Assembly: GCA_019638845.1 (NCBI GenBank)
Contig: JAHBSZ010000001.1
Span: 1 to 64,000 of the forward strand
Source: Salinibacterium sp.
GTDB taxonomy: Bacteria > Actinomycetota > Actinomycetes > Actinomycetales > Microbacteriaceae
Direction: 5' to 3'
Length of the DNA: 64,000 nucleotides
Made by a program: the position numbers and the translations under genes. Of this stretch, positions 1 to 10,860 are shown one piece after another. Each line of letters opens with the position of its first letter. Within the stretch, counting starts at the first letter, position 1. The notes beneath the pieces are model-generated. The model did not search any database and had not been told where the DNA came from. It saw only the letters and a list, made by a program, of their open reading frames with translations.

Positions 1-274
<274 letters not shown>

Positions 275-481
275 TGTTTGATTGCACGATCGCAAGCGAC
301 CGGCACATCTAGCGCCACCCGCATCCGGAATGGGATGTCGAGGTGACAAGTTTGAAACTGACAGAACAAATCAATACTGACTTGCTTTGTTGTTTATATC
401 TTTTCCAAAGGAATCCGTAGTGGGTCCATCGTCAGAAATGACGACTTATGCCACCAACGGGTTTTTGGCATTTGACATTGT

Positions 482-504
482 GCACGCTGTTGAGTTCTCA
501 AGGA
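482..504 (-). promoter_or_regulatory. conserved rrn leader motif
   Basis: On the minus strand this reads CCTTGAGAACTCAACAGCG, the motif commonly found in actinobacterial rRNA leaders upstream of 16S and associated with antitermination or processing. It lies about 210 bases before the mature 16S end. Confidence 0.7.
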
Positions 505-598
505 TCGGACGCTCCTGTAACGCAACCTCACGGTGTGTTGTTCCAGGGCATTTGCCTTAGTGTGCTACCCTCCCGCTCTCGCGCAGGGCAACTTGTCT

Positions 599-626
599 AA
601 CTTAGCACCTTCGCGGCCGTTGTCAA
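599..626 (-). promoter_or_regulatory. main rRNA operon promoter
   Basis: Minus strand: -35 TTGACA (621-626), 16-base spacer, -10 TAAGTT (599-604). This is a near-consensus vegetative promoter. Transcription would begin near 592, giving a leader of about 320 bases before 16S. Confidence 0.75.
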
Positions 627-691
627 CTTGAGCGAACCGGGCGTTTCCGCGCGATTCATCTCGGTTGACAGCGTCAACGAGGTGGGTATCC

Positions 692-721
692 ATCCTAAGA
701 TCTGAAGACAGGTCTCTACAA
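692..721 (-). promoter_or_regulatory. possible upstream rRNA promoter
   Basis: Minus strand: TTGTAG (716-721), 18-base spacer, TAGGAT (692-697). It lies about 95 bases upstream of the stronger promoter; tandem rrn promoters are common. It rests on sequence match alone. Confidence 0.4.
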
Positions 722-875
722 GAGATTCCCTGCTGTTTGACTTAGGATTTTGTCCCTCTTGAGGCCGGGAAGCTCTTCGGCTTTCCCGCACCTTTGGGGT
801 GACAAGTGATTACATTACGTGCGACCTGATCGACTAGCAAATTTCAGCGATTCCCGGGCGTGTCGCACGTGAGCG

Positions 876-2183
876 CTATTCGACAAAGACTCCCGCGAGA
901 GTTTTCTTGCCGCGACGCAGCACTGCCATACGCCCGTCGAGCACTGAAGATTCGAGCATGGATGCTTCATCCTCAACCCGCACGTTGTTGAGGTATACGC
1001 CACCCTCCGCGATCGAGCGCCGTGCAGCTCCGAGACTGGGGCTTAGGCCCGTGTCCACGAGAAGCTGCGCGACCGTTGTGCTCGCCGGCGTCGTGGTGTT
1101 GGGCAGCTCCCGGAGCGCTGACTCGAGGGTCGCGGCATCCAATGCTTCGAGATCGCCTTGGCCGAACAATGCGTCGGTTGCCGCGATAGCCGCGTCCGTA
1201 GCCGCCCGACCATGGACGAGCTCGGTGACGAGACGGGCGACAGTTCGCTGTCCGACACGCTTGAACGGTTCGGCCGTATGTGCCGCACCGATTCGTTCGA
1301 TCTCCGCTCGGTCGAGGAACGTGAAGACCTTGAGTCGGTCGACGACATCGGCATCATCGGTGTTGAGCCAGAACTGATACATGGCGTACGGGCTCGTGAG
1401 GGCCGGATCCAGCCAGATTGCATTGCCCTCGCTCTTGCCGAACTTTCGTCCGTCGGAGTTCGTCACGAGGGGCGTGCCTATCGCGTGCACTGTCGCGCCC
1501 TCGGCGCGCTTGACCAGGTCGACCCCGCTCGTGAGGTTGCCCCACTGATCGCTGCCTCCAGTTTGGAGAACGCATCCATGGTCTAGGTAGAGCTGCCGGA
1601 AGTCGAGACCCTGAAGGATCTGGTAGCTGAACTCGGTGTAGCTGATGCCCTCGTCGGAGTTGAGCCGAGTGCTCACTGCATCCTTCTTGAGCATCGTGCC
1701 CACGCGGTAGTGCTTGCCGATGTCTCGCAGGAAGTCGATGGCGCTCATAGGCGCCGTCCAGTCGAGATTGTTGACGAGCCTCGCGGCATTGTCACCCTCG
1801 AAGCTCAGGAATTTGGCGACCTGCGCTTGGAGGTAGCCCACCCATTCAGCGACCACGGATGCCTCGTTGAGGGTTCGCTCCGAGGTGGGCTTCGGGTCGC
1901 CGATGAGTCCCGTCGAGCCGCCGACCAACCCGAGTGGCTTGTGGCCCGCGAGCTGCAACCTGCGCATCAGCAGGAGCTGCACGAGGTTGCCAAGGTGCAG
2001 GCTCGGGGCGGTGGGGTCGAAACCGCAGTAGTAGGTGATGGGCTCCCCCGCGAGAAGAGCTTTCAACTCGTCGGCGTTGGTGGAGACGTGGATGAGGCCG
2101 CGCCACACGATTTCGTCCCAGATATCAGGGAACGAGTCGTCGTTGCGCTGGGCGCTAAGTGATTCTGATGCAGGGGTTGACAC
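876..2183 (-). CDS. tyrS: tyrosyl-tRNA synthetase
   Basis: Class I aminoacyl-tRNA synthetase that charges tRNA-Tyr in the cytoplasm. In the 435-residue product the HIGH-type motif is HLGN (63-66), tyrosine-pocket segments include TEFSYQILQGLDF (182-194) and GGSDQWGN (208-215), and the KMSKS-type loop is KFGKS (246-250). An S4 RNA-binding domain fills about residues 365-430. The length is normal. The GTG start at 2183 is chosen because the frame upstream runs through the preceding gene; there is no ribosome site, but a TACGGT hexamer sits 7 bases before it. It closes the infC-pheST-arg-tyrS synteny block and precedes the rRNA operon in the same direction. Confidence 0.95.
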   Translation of the reverse strand: MSTPASESLSAQRNDDSFPDIWDEIVWRGLIHVSTNADELKALLAGEPITYYCGFDPTAPSLHLGNLVQLLLMRRLQLAGHKPLGLVGGSTGLIGDPKPTSERTLNEASVVAEWVGYLQAQVAKFLSFEGDNAARLVNNLDWTAPMSAIDFLRDIGKHYRVGTMLKKDAVSTRLNSDEGISYTEFSYQILQGLDFRQLYLDHGCVLQTGGSDQWGNLTSGVDLVKRAEGATVHAIGTPLVTNSDGRKFGKSEGNAIWLDPALTSPYAMYQFWLNTDDADVVDRLKVFTFLDRAEIERIGAAHTAEPFKRVGQRTVARLVTELVHGRAATDAAIAATDALFGQGDLEALDAATLESALRELPNTTTPASTTVAQLLVDTGLSPSLGAARRSIAEGGVYLNNVRVEDEASMLESSVLDGRMAVLRRGKKTLAGVFVE

Positions 2184-2190
2184 GCGTTCA

Positions 2191-2196
2191 ACCGTA
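2191..2196 (-). promoter_or_regulatory. -10 hexamer for a possible leaderless tyrS start
   Basis: TACGGT on the minus strand ends 7 bases before the GTG at 2183. The -35 region is poor. It lies just downstream of the glyoxalase-fold gene's stop, so tyrS may have its own promoter. Confidence 0.35.
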
Positions 2197-2211
2197 GCGG
2201 AGTTGAGAAAC

Positions 2212-2559
2212 CTACTCTTCGCTGTCGTCGTAGAGGCCGATAACGTTGCCCTCGCTGTCTTTGATGTACACCCACCGCGACGTCTCAGTGAGCGGCTGGA
2301 TCTCCCCGAGCTGCGAGCCGCCGTTCGCAACCGCCCTGGCGACGGTTTCCTCGATGTTGTCTACGGTGAAGACGACAGTCGGATGGGCTATCGCGCCACC
2401 CGTGTGAAGGTCGCCGTTGATGCCTTTCTTGTCGGGTTGCATGAGCATTCCCATGTCGTCGGCCCAGGGTTCATAGTCGAACTCGAGCACTTCCTTATAG
2501 AAGGACTGTGCGCGCGCGATGTCTGTGGACGGAATTTCGAAGTGTTCGACGAAGGCCAT
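2212..2559 (-). CDS. VOC (glyoxalase/bleomycin resistance) family protein
   Basis: A 115-residue single-domain protein. It begins FVEHFEIPSTDIARAQSFY and ends with a WVYIKDSEGNVIGLYD-like strand, the usual boundaries of a VOC fold. Family members are metal-dependent dioxygenases, isomerases or binding proteins; the substrate here cannot be told. An in-frame GTG at 2583 would add eight residues, but the ATG at 2559 fits the family's N-terminus. It lies between the glycosylase gene and tyrS on the same strand. Confidence 0.85.
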   Translation of the reverse strand: MAFVEHFEIPSTDIARAQSFYKEVLEFDYEPWADDMGMLMQPDKKGINGDLHTGGAIAHPTVVFTVDNIEETVARAVANGGSQLGEIQPLTETSRWVYIKDSEGNVIGLYDDSEE

Positions 2560-2590
2560 GAATAGATCGTGCTGGCACCTCACTGAGAGG

Positions 2591-3202
2591 TCAAGGACTG
2601 ATCAGGAACTGATCGCGGTCAGCGCGCTTCTTTGGCACCGACGCCTTGTAGGGCGACACCGTGGGATCCCCTGGGATCCACAGCCGCCACGGGTAGTCCG
2701 ACGTGCCACCCTGGCCGGACACCCCAGTGCGCGGTCCGCTCTCGTGGGCCACCGGAGCCTCGGAGAGCATCAAACCGAACCGCCCGCCCAGGTCAGCTCC
2801 CCCGTCGTCCAGAGTGATCCCTAGCGCCACGCAGAGACGTGCCGGTCCGCGCGCGAGGTCGACATCAGTGCGGCTCGTCGTGCGGCGGGCACGAGCGAGC
2901 TCGACGCCTTCGACAATTTCGCCGGCGCGCAGCAGAACGGCCGACGCGGTACCTTCGGGCGAGCAGACGATGTTCGCGCACACGTGCATCCCATACGTGA
3001 AGTAGGTGTACAGATGCCCGGGCGGTCCGTACATGACGGAGTTGCGCTTGGTGGGTCCCCGAAAGGCATGCGAGCCCGGGTCCGCCTCACCCAAATACGC
3101 CTCGACCTCCGTGATGCGCAGAGTCACCGCATCCACGGTGAGCAACCCACCGAGCAACAGGGGTGCGACCTCGACTGAAGAACGCTCGAGCAGGTCGATC
3201 AC
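2591..3202 (-). CDS. 3-methyladenine DNA glycosylase (AAG/Mpg family)
   Basis: Base-excision repair glycosylase of the mammalian AAG type. Visible family features in the 203-residue product are the catalytic-region ITEVEAYLGEADPGSHA (30-46), RNSVMYGPPGHLYTYFTYGMH (the YVYxxYGxH-type segment) and ARGPARLC near residue 117. The GTG start at 3202 lies one base after the stop of the small membrane gene, so the two are translationally linked. Genes of this family sit between argH and tyrS in many actinobacteria. Confidence 0.92.
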   Translation of the reverse strand: MIDLLERSSVEVAPLLLGGLLTVDAVTLRITEVEAYLGEADPGSHAFRGPTKRNSVMYGPPGHLYTYFTYGMHVCANIVCSPEGTASAVLLRAGEIVEGVELARARRTTSRTDVDLARGPARLCVALGITLDDGGADLGGRFGLMLSEAPVAHESGPRTGVSGQGGTSDYPWRLWIPGDPTVSPYKASVPKKRADRDQFLISP

Positions 3203-3203
3203 C

Positions 3204-4759
<1,556 letters not shown>

Positions 4760-5683
4760 CTAGCTATTCTCCAACAGCCACACCATGAGCGCTTTCTGGG
4801 CGTGCAGCCGATTCTCGGCCTCATCCCAGATGACGCTCTGCGGCCCGTCGATGACCTCCGAGGTCACCTCATAACCACGGTCGGCGGGTAGGCAGTGCAG
4901 GAAGATCGCGTCGGGCTTGGCGAGCGCCATCAGATCGCCGTCGACCTTGTAGGACGACAGGGATGCTACGCGCGCTGCCTTCTCGTCTTCCTTGCCCATC
5001 GACACCCACGTGTCGGTAACCACGACGTCAGCGCCCGAGACGGCCTCGAGAGCATCCGTGAAGATCGTCACCGATCCACCGGTCTGCACAGCGATCGCAT
5101 CAGCATCGGCGACCACGCGCTCCTCCGGCATGTAGTCCGCAGGGCACGCCACCCGAACATGCATTCCGGCAGTCGCCCCCGCCAGCAGGTACGAGTGCAC
5201 CATGTTGTCGGCACCGTCGCCGAGGAAGGTAACGGTGAGGCCAGCGAGGGTTCCCTTGTGCTCGCGGATCGTCAGCAGGTCCGCGAGCAGTTGGCAGGGG
5301 TGGAACTCGTCGCTCAGAGCATTGATCACGGGCACCGTTGTGCCGGATGCCATCTCCACGAGGCCTGACTGCGCGTAGGTGCGCCACACAATCGCGGCGA
5401 CCTGACGTTCGAGTACCCGCGCGGTATCCGACGGGCTCTCCTTGCCGCCGAGCTGACTGTTCGCCGTCGAGATGATGAGCGGCTGCCCGCCCAGGTCGGC
5501 GATGCCCACAGCGAACGACACACGCGTGCGAGTCGACGACTTGTCGAAGATCACCGCGACGGTCTGTGGCCCAGCCAGCGGCTTGCGGCCCCAACGATCG
5601 GCCTTGATGTGCTCGGCGAGATCGAGAATCGCGGTTTGCTCGGCCTGGCTCAGGTCGTCGTCCCGCAAGAAGTGACGTGTCAT
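4760..5683 (-). CDS. argF: ornithine carbamoyltransferase
   Basis: Joins carbamoyl phosphate and ornithine to citrulline. Family marks in the 307 residues: STRTR (50-54, carbamoyl-phosphate binding), FLGDGADNM mid-protein, and HCLPA (263-267, ornithine side). The ATG overlaps the argD stop by four bases (ATGA). Length and motifs are normal, so it should be active. Confidence 0.97.
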   Translation of the reverse strand: MTRHFLRDDDLSQAEQTAILDLAEHIKADRWGRKPLAGPQTVAVIFDKSSTRTRVSFAVGIADLGGQPLIISTANSQLGGKESPSDTARVLERQVAAIVWRTYAQSGLVEMASGTTVPVINALSDEFHPCQLLADLLTIREHKGTLAGLTVTFLGDGADNMVHSYLLAGATAGMHVRVACPADYMPEERVVADADAIAVQTGGSVTIFTDALEAVSGADVVVTDTWVSMGKEDEKAARVASLSSYKVDGDLMALAKPDAIFLHCLPADRGYEVTSEVIDGPQSVIWDEAENRLHAQKALMVWLLENS

Positions 5684-6846
5684 GCGTTGGCCTCCAGAGC
5701 CTTCGTAAACGTGGTGATGAATTCGGCGACCTCGGAATCACCGATGATGAGGGGCGGCGCGAGACGGATGCTCGTGTCGTTGGGAGCGTTGACGATGAGT
5801 CCTTCGGCCGCAGCAGAGGTGACGACGGCAGCGGCCACCGGCTTGGACAATCCGACGCCGATGAGAAGGCCCTGTCCGCGCACCTCCTCCACCAGCGGGA
5901 GTCCCACGAGCGCTGCGCGAATCTCGTTCCCCCGACGTTCGGCGTTCTCGACGAGACCGGCGCGCTCGATCTCTCCGAGCACGGCATTGGCCGCGGCCGT
6001 GACCAGCGGGTTGCCGCCGTACGTTGAGCCATGCTGTCCCGCAACGAGGAGGTCGCTCGCGGCTCCGAAAGTCACGAGCGCTCCGATCGGGAGTCCGCCG
6101 CCGATGCCCTTGGCGAGCGCTATCGCGTCTGGCTCAATACCCGTTTTGTGGAACGCGAACCACGCTCCCGTGCGACCGGCCCCGGTCTGGATTTCGTCGA
6201 GGATGAGGAGCGCGCCGTGACGAGCAGTGATCTCACGCGCCGCTTCGAGATATCCGTCGGGAAGGTCGATGACCCCCGCTTCACCTTTGATGGGCTCGAC
6301 GAAGAGTGCTGCGACATCCGGACCCATCGCTGCTTCGAGCGCTTCGACCGTCGATTCGATGTGTTCGACGTTGGGCAAGAGGGGTTCAAAAGGCTCGCGC
6401 AGGGCTGGTTTGCCCGTGAGCGAAAGCGACCCCATCGTGCGTCCATGAAAACTGTTGTTGAGCGCGAGGATGCGCGGCCGACCCGTGCGGCGAGACAGTT
6501 TGATCGCAGCCTCGATCGCCTCCGCTCCCGAGTTGCAGAAGTAGACCCGCCCCTGCTCCCCCGCGCCGGTAATGCGGCAGAGCCGTTCGGCGAGCTCGAG
6601 CTGGGGTGGTGTCGCAAAATAGTTTGAGACGTGGGCGAGAGTCGCTATCTGTTCGCTCACCGCAGCAACGAGCACCGGATGCGCGTGGCCGAGGGAGAGC
6701 ACGGCGATACCACCGAGAAAGTCGAGGTACCTCTTTCCCTCGGAATCCCACACATAGGCACCTTCGCCGCGAACGAGTTCGGCACTCGGTAGCGCAGCAG
6801 ATTTCATGATCCGCGCGGAATAGTCGTCTTTCCAGGTGTGGGTCAT
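5680..6846 (-). CDS. argD: acetylornithine aminotransferase
   Basis: PLP-dependent class III aminotransferase converting N-acetylglutamate semialdehyde to N-acetylornithine. In the 388 residues the PLP site is seen as CNSGAEA (104-110), [14 protein letters not shown] (214-227) and the Schiff-base lysine K246 in LAKGIGGG. The ATG overlaps the argB stop (ATGA). It may also serve as succinyl-DAP aminotransferase, as known for some ArgD proteins; that is family knowledge, not shown here. Confidence 0.96.
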   Translation of the reverse strand: MTHTWKDDYSARIMKSAALPSAELVRGEGAYVWDSEGKRYLDFLGGIAVLSLGHAHPVLVAAVSEQIATLAHVSNYFATPPQLELAERLCRITGAGEQGRVYFCNSGAEAIEAAIKLSRRTGRPRILALNNSFHGRTMGSLSLTGKPALREPFEPLLPNVEHIESTVEALEAAMGPDVAALFVEPIKGEAGVIDLPDGYLEAAREITARHGALLILDEIQTGAGRTGAWFAFHKTGIEPDAIALAKGIGGGLPIGALVTFGAASDLLVAGQHGSTYGGNPLVTAAANAVLGEIERAGLVENAERRGNEIRAALVGLPLVEEVRGQGLLIGVGLSKPVAAAVVTSAAAEGLIVNAPNDTSIRLAPPLIIGDSEVAEFITTFTKALEANA

Positions 6847-7694
6847 TCGGGGACAACCTCCGTGCCGATACCGCTTTGGGTGAATACTTCGAGCAAGATC
6901 GAGTGCTTCTCGCGGCCGTCGATAATCGCGGCCTTGGGAACGCCACCGGCGACCGCCGCGAGACAGGCCGCCATCTTGGGGATCATTCCCGATTCCAGAC
7001 TCGGGAGGAGATCCTCGAGCGCGGTCGCGGTAATCACGGTCACCAGCGAATCGCGGTCTGGCCAGTCACTGTAGAGTCCCGCGACATCCGTAAGAATGAC
7101 GAGTTTTGCGGCACCGAGTGCTACCGCAAGCGAGGCCGCTGCCGAATCCGCATTGACGTTGAGGAGGGAGTCTGGCCCGTTGGCAATCGAGGAGACGACA
7201 GGGATATGACCCGCGGCCAGAATCTCGAGCACGCGCGCGGGATCGACTGCAGTGACATCACCCACGAGACCTAGATCACCTCGCACCTCACCGGTGAACA
7301 GACCGTGATCTTCTCCCGAGACGCCGCGACCGAGGTCGCCGTGCTCGTTGATGAGACGCACAAGCTCGCCGCCCACCTGCTCGGCAAGTACCTGACGGAT
7401 GACGGGCATGCTCTCCGGAGTCGTGACTCGGTAGCCACCCCTGAATTCGCTCGGGATGCCACGGCGGGTGAGCTCTGCGGTGATCTGTGGCCCCCCGCCG
7501 TGCACTACCACCGGCTTAACACCCGCATAGCGCAGATAGACCATGTCCTCGGCGAACGCTCGCTTGAGGTCGTCGTCGACCATGGCGTTTCCGCCAAACT
7601 TCACCACAATGATCTCGTCGTGGAACCGCTTCAGCCACGGCAGGGCTTCGATGAGTACAGCGGCCTTCGCCGCGGCTTGATCTTGGCTGACCAT
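6843..7694 (-). CDS. argB: acetylglutamate kinase
   Basis: Phosphorylates N-acetylglutamate; often the arginine-inhibited step. The 283-residue product shows VKFGGNAM (32-39) and the GGGPQI loop of the amino-acid kinase family. The ATG shares one base with the argJ stop (TGATG). The N-terminal helix before the kinase core (about residues 1-25) is of the type found in arginine-sensitive hexameric enzymes, so feedback control is plausible. Confidence 0.97.
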   Translation of the reverse strand: MVSQDQAAAKAAVLIEALPWLKRFHDEIIVVKFGGNAMVDDDLKRAFAEDMVYLRYAGVKPVVVHGGGPQITAELTRRGIPSEFRGGYRVTTPESMPVIRQVLAEQVGGELVRLINEHGDLGRGVSGEDHGLFTGEVRGDLGLVGDVTAVDPARVLEILAAGHIPVVSSIANGPDSLLNVNADSAAASLAVALGAAKLVILTDVAGLYSDWPDRDSLVTVITATALEDLLPSLESGMIPKMAACLAAVAGGVPKAAIIDGREKHSILLEVFTQSGIGTEVVPE

Positions 7695-8863
7695 CAGCTG
7701 GAGTACGCCGAGTTCTCGTGCACGTAGTCGTGCGTGAGATCGTTCGTGAGGATTGTCGCTGTCGCATCACCCACGCGTAGGTCGATGAGAAGGTGCAGTC
7801 CACGTGGCGTGATGTCCACCTCGTTGCGGGGCCGATCGGGCGCGCCCGCATGGCACACACGCACCCCGTTCATCGATACGTCCACGTCGTAGGGGTCGAA
7901 TCCGGCAGCCGTGGTTCCGATCGCAGCGAGCACACGACCCCAGTTCGGATCGTTACCGAAGACAGCTGCCTTGAAGAGGTTGTTGCGCGCCACCGACCGA
8001 CCGACCTCGACCGCGTCGTCTTCCGTCAATGCGTTGACCACCTCGATACGGATGTCGTGGCTCGCGCCCTCGGCATCGCCCTGCAGTTGCTCTGCCAAAT
8101 CGAGGCACACCGCGGCGAGTGTGGCTTGGAAGTCGTCGAATTGCGGCTCCACTCCCGATGCGCCCGAAGCGAGCAGGCTCACCTGGTCGTTCGTAGACAT
8201 GCAGCCGTCGGAATCAAGCCGGTCGAAGCTGACTCGCGTGGCGTGGCGTAGCGCGATGTCGAGTTCCGCGCTGCTGAGCACCGCGTCTGTGGTGATGACC
8301 ACGAGCATCGTCGCGAGCCCGGGCGCGAGCATCCCAGCGCCTTTCGCCATTCCGCCGATCGTGTATCCGCCCTTACCCGTGCGCACCGAACGCTTGGGCT
8401 TCGAGTCGGTCGTCATGATGGCGAGGCTCGCGGCTTCCCCGTTGTCCCCAAGGGAGGCTGCGGCGCTCGTGACCCCGGCGAGCACCTTGTCGAGGGGCAG
8501 TTGGTCTCCGATGAGTCCCGTCGAACACACGAGGACGTCACCCGACGACACGCCCAGTGCCTCGGCTACAGCCTCGGCGGTGGCGTGGGTCACCTGAAAA
8601 CCCTGCGACCCGGTGAAACAGTTCGCTCCGCCCGAGTTAAGCACGATCGCTGAGACCGTCCCATCGGCGATCACTTGCTTCGACCAGATAATCGGGTTCG
8701 CTTGTGCGCGGTTGCTCGTGAAGACCGCGGCCGCATTCGCGAGTGGACCCCGATTGACAACGAGTGCAAGATCGAGCCCCCCACTGGTCTTGAGCCCCGC
8801 AGTGACGCCCGCGGCCTCGAATCCTTGCGCTGCTGTCACGCCCTGCCGTGCAGTGCCGCTCAC
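7694..8863 (-). CDS. argJ: bifunctional ornithine acetyltransferase / N-acetylglutamate synthase
   Basis: Recycles the acetyl group from N-acetylornithine to glutamate. The precursor of 389 residues self-cleaves before a conserved threonine; here that is T185 in LATMLVVI, preceded by the KGAGMLAPG segment. The GTG start overlaps the argC stop (GTGA). Whether it can also use acetyl-CoA cannot be read from the sequence. No argA or argE is visible in the window, consistent with the cyclic pathway. Confidence 0.97.
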   Translation of the reverse strand: MSGTARQGVTAAQGFEAAGVTAGLKTSGGLDLALVVNRGPLANAAAVFTSNRAQANPIIWSKQVIADGTVSAIVLNSGGANCFTGSQGFQVTHATAEAVAEALGVSSGDVLVCSTGLIGDQLPLDKVLAGVTSAAASLGDNGEAASLAIMTTDSKPKRSVRTGKGGYTIGGMAKGAGMLAPGLATMLVVITTDAVLSSAELDIALRHATRVSFDRLDSDGCMSTNDQVSLLASGASGVEPQFDDFQATLAAVCLDLAEQLQGDAEGASHDIRIEVVNALTEDDAVEVGRSVARNNLFKAAVFGNDPNWGRVLAAIGTTAAGFDPYDVDVSMNGVRVCHAGAPDRPRNEVDITPRGLHLLIDLRVGDATATILTNDLTHDYVHENSAYSS

Positions 8864-9891
8864 GGTGCCACCCCGTCCGTCGTCAGTCCTGTGGTCTCCG
8901 GGAAACCGAGAGCGATATTCGCGGATTGGAGCGCAGCACCCGCCGTGCCCTTGACGAGGTTATCGATCGCCGAGATGACCACTACCCGCCCAGCCGCCTC
9001 GTCGACAGCGAGGCCGATGAGGCAGGTGTTGGATCCCAACGTGTCCGCGGTGCGCGGGTACTGACCGGCCGGCAGCACGTGTACGAATGGCTCGCTCGCG
9101 TATGCCGATTCCCAGGCTTGCCGAATCTGCGCCTCGGTAGCGCCCGGCGCGAGCCGAGCCGTCGAGGTTGCAAGGATGCCCCGACTCATGGGCACGAGAA
9201 CTGGGGTGAACGAGATGCTGACATCGCTGCCGCCAGCCAGTTCGAGGTTCTGCCGGATCTCCGGCGTGTGCCGGTGGATGCCCCCGACCTGATACGCGCT
9301 CGCGGAGCCGAGCAGCTCGCTCGCGAGAAGCTCGGTCTTCAAACTCTTACCTGCTCCGGAAGGGCCCACCGCGAGCACTGCGACAAGGTCGCTCGGCTCG
9401 AGGAGCCCGGCCGCGATGCCGGGAGCGAGCGCCAAGGTGATCGCCGTGACGTTGCATCCGGGAACTGCGATGCGAGTGGCGCCCTGCAGCAGTTGACGCT
9501 GGCCCGCGAGTTCAGGCAAGCCGTAGGTCCAGGCTCCGAAGTAGTCGCCGCCATAGAACTGCGCCCAATCGGTTTCGTTCGTCAGCCGGTGATCAGCTCC
9601 GCAGTCGATGACTACCGTGTTCGCCGGCAGGTCTTTCGTGACCTCGCCCGACTTTCCATGGGGCAGTGCAACGAACACCACATCGTGGCCGGCGAGAGTC
9701 GCGGCATCCGTGGGTTTCAGGTCGAGATGAGCGAGCGACCGCAGATGGGGTTGCACGGAGACGAGCGGCTGGCCCGCGTTCTGGAACGCAGTGACCGTCG
9801 TGACATCGAATTCGGGGTGGGCACTGAGCAGGCGCAGCACCTCACCTCCGGCGTAGCCGCTGGCTCCAGCCACGGCAACCGAGAGAGACAT
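8860..9891 (-). CDS. argC: N-acetyl-gamma-glutamyl-phosphate reductase
   Basis: NADPH-dependent reduction of N-acetylglutamyl phosphate. The 343 residues start with a Rossmann GASGYAGGE loop (9-17) and carry the catalytic cysteine C146 in the family motif VPGCNVTA. It is the first gene of the arg operon argCJBDFH. The ATG at 9891 has a TAAGGT hexamer ending 6 bases upstream and no convincing ribosome site, pointing to a leaderless message. Confidence 0.97.
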   Translation of the reverse strand: MSLSVAVAGASGYAGGEVLRLLSAHPEFDVTTVTAFQNAGQPLVSVQPHLRSLAHLDLKPTDAATLAGHDVVFVALPHGKSGEVTKDLPANTVVIDCGADHRLTNETDWAQFYGGDYFGAWTYGLPELAGQRQLLQGATRIAVPGCNVTAITLALAPGIAAGLLEPSDLVAVLAVGPSGAGKSLKTELLASELLGSASAYQVGGIHRHTPEIRQNLELAGGSDVSISFTPVLVPMSRGILATSTARLAPGATEAQIRQAWESAYASEPFVHVLPAGQYPRTADTLGSNTCLIGLAVDEAAGRVVVISAIDNLVKGTAGAALQSANIALGFPETTGLTTDGVAP

Positions 9892-9897
9892 GGATCT

Positions 9898-9903
9898 ACC
9901 TTA
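9898..9903 (-). promoter_or_regulatory. -10 hexamer of the arg operon
   Basis: TAAGGT on the minus strand, followed by 6 bases and the argC ATG. If used, the arg mRNA begins at the start codon. No match to a known ARG box was recognised with confidence in the 286 bases between argC and the next gene. Confidence 0.5.
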
Positions 9904-10177
9904 ATGAGAGAGGGACAAGGGACGGATGCGGCGGCGGCTCACGCGACCACGTTTTGTATGCACGCGGTCGTGGCGCGAAACGTCGCCTATCGTCGCTCGT
10001 CGGACCCGCGGCGCTGTGCAGCAGCCGGGCGCAACCCAACGAACAGCTCGAGGCTGGTCTGGGATGTGCGGAACGTGGTCACGCCTTCGAGAGTAGTGCA
10101 CTCCCGCAGACTGCCGCTAATCGCTACCCTTATGACGGATGCTCGAACGGGCCTCACGCGACACAAGGAGAAACCCC

Positions 10178-10732
10178 ATGTCAAACTTCGATGGTTTGCT
10201 CGACCTGATTCCGGTCGGCGACATCGCCAAGCAGCTCGGCGTACCGCAGGATGTTGCTGAGGCCGCAGTCAAGCAGGTAATCCCCGCGATTATCGGTGGC
10301 ATGGCAGTCAACGCTCAGGATGCCGACGGACAGAAGTCCCTCGAGAGTGCGCTCAGCAAGCACGCGACCTCAGCGTCGGGCAAGAAGGTCTCGGTCAAAG
10401 AGATCGACACCGCCGACGGCGAGAAGATCGTCAACCACGTGTTCGGCGCGAAGAAGAACGACGTGGTTGCCGCCGTCGCCGACACGAGCAAGAGCAGCAA
10501 CGTCACCCAGGAACTCATCGCGCAGCTGCTGCCGATCATTGCCCCAATCGTGATCTCGTTCGTCGCGAAGCAATTCCTCGGCCAGAAGGACACGGCGCCC
10601 GCCGCCAAGGAAACCACCCCGGCTGCGTCGTCGGGCGGTATCGGCGACCTGCTCGGTGGGTTGCTCGGCAGCTCGCAGGGCCAAGAGATCATCGGCGGCG
10701 TACTCGGCGGACTGCTGGGCGGCAAGAAGTAG
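10178..10732 (+). CDS. DUF937 domain protein
   Basis: A 184-residue protein of the DUF937 family (function not established). It starts MSNFDGLLDLIPVGDIAKQL, has a helical core to about residue 135 that includes a hydrophobic stretch around LLPIIAPIVISFVAKQFLG, then an Ala/Thr-rich linker, and ends in a glycine-leucine tail with repeats of the GGLLG type and a final KK. The start is fixed by AAGGAG at 10164-10169, eight bases upstream. It is transcribed alone, away from argC and towards pheT. Confidence 0.85.
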   Translation: MSNFDGLLDLIPVGDIAKQLGVPQDVAEAAVKQVIPAIIGGMAVNAQDADGQKSLESALSKHATSASGKKVSVKEIDTADGEKIVNHVFGAKKNDVVAAVADTSKSSNVTQELIAQLLPIIAPIVISFVAKQFLGQKDTAPAAKETTPAASSGGIGDLLGGLLGSSQGQEIIGGVLGGLLGGKK

Positions 10733-10750
10733 CCCTCCGCCTTGCTCCCT

Positions 10751-10807
10751 GAGAGTACGTACTTCTGCTCCTGTGCTCCCTGAAAGCTCGCAGAAGTGCG
10801 TACTCTC
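10751..10807. terminator. long inverted repeat between converging genes
   Basis: Arms 10751-10768 and 10790-10807 are complementary over 18 bases with one G-T type mismatch; the loop is 21 bases. It lies between the convergent ends of the DUF937 gene (10732) and pheT (10832), so it can serve as a two-way terminator. There is no T-run on either side. Confidence 0.6.
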
Positions 10808-10860
10808 GCGGAGGATCGCGGAGGATCGCGGCTACTCGCGGAGAATCGCGCCCACTCGCG
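10801..10860. repeat. six 10-bp units each ending TCGCG
   Basis: Read on the plus strand, the units tactctcgcg, gaggatcgcg (twice), gctactcgcg, gagaatcgcg and cccactcgcg follow one another with exact 10-bp period. The array begins inside the 3' end of pheT, crosses its stop codon (10832-10834) and ends in the arm of the inverted repeat. Confidence 0.7.

Noticed and set aside
9953-9980. TTTCGC-N16-TACAAA as the argC promoter
   Set aside because: A TAAGGT hexamer 6 bases before the ATG fits the pattern of the other genes better; the upstream pair is weak.
8848-10260. 470-codon open frame on the plus strand opposite argC
   Set aside because: Shadow of argC and of the DUF937 start; no ribosome site, no family likeness.
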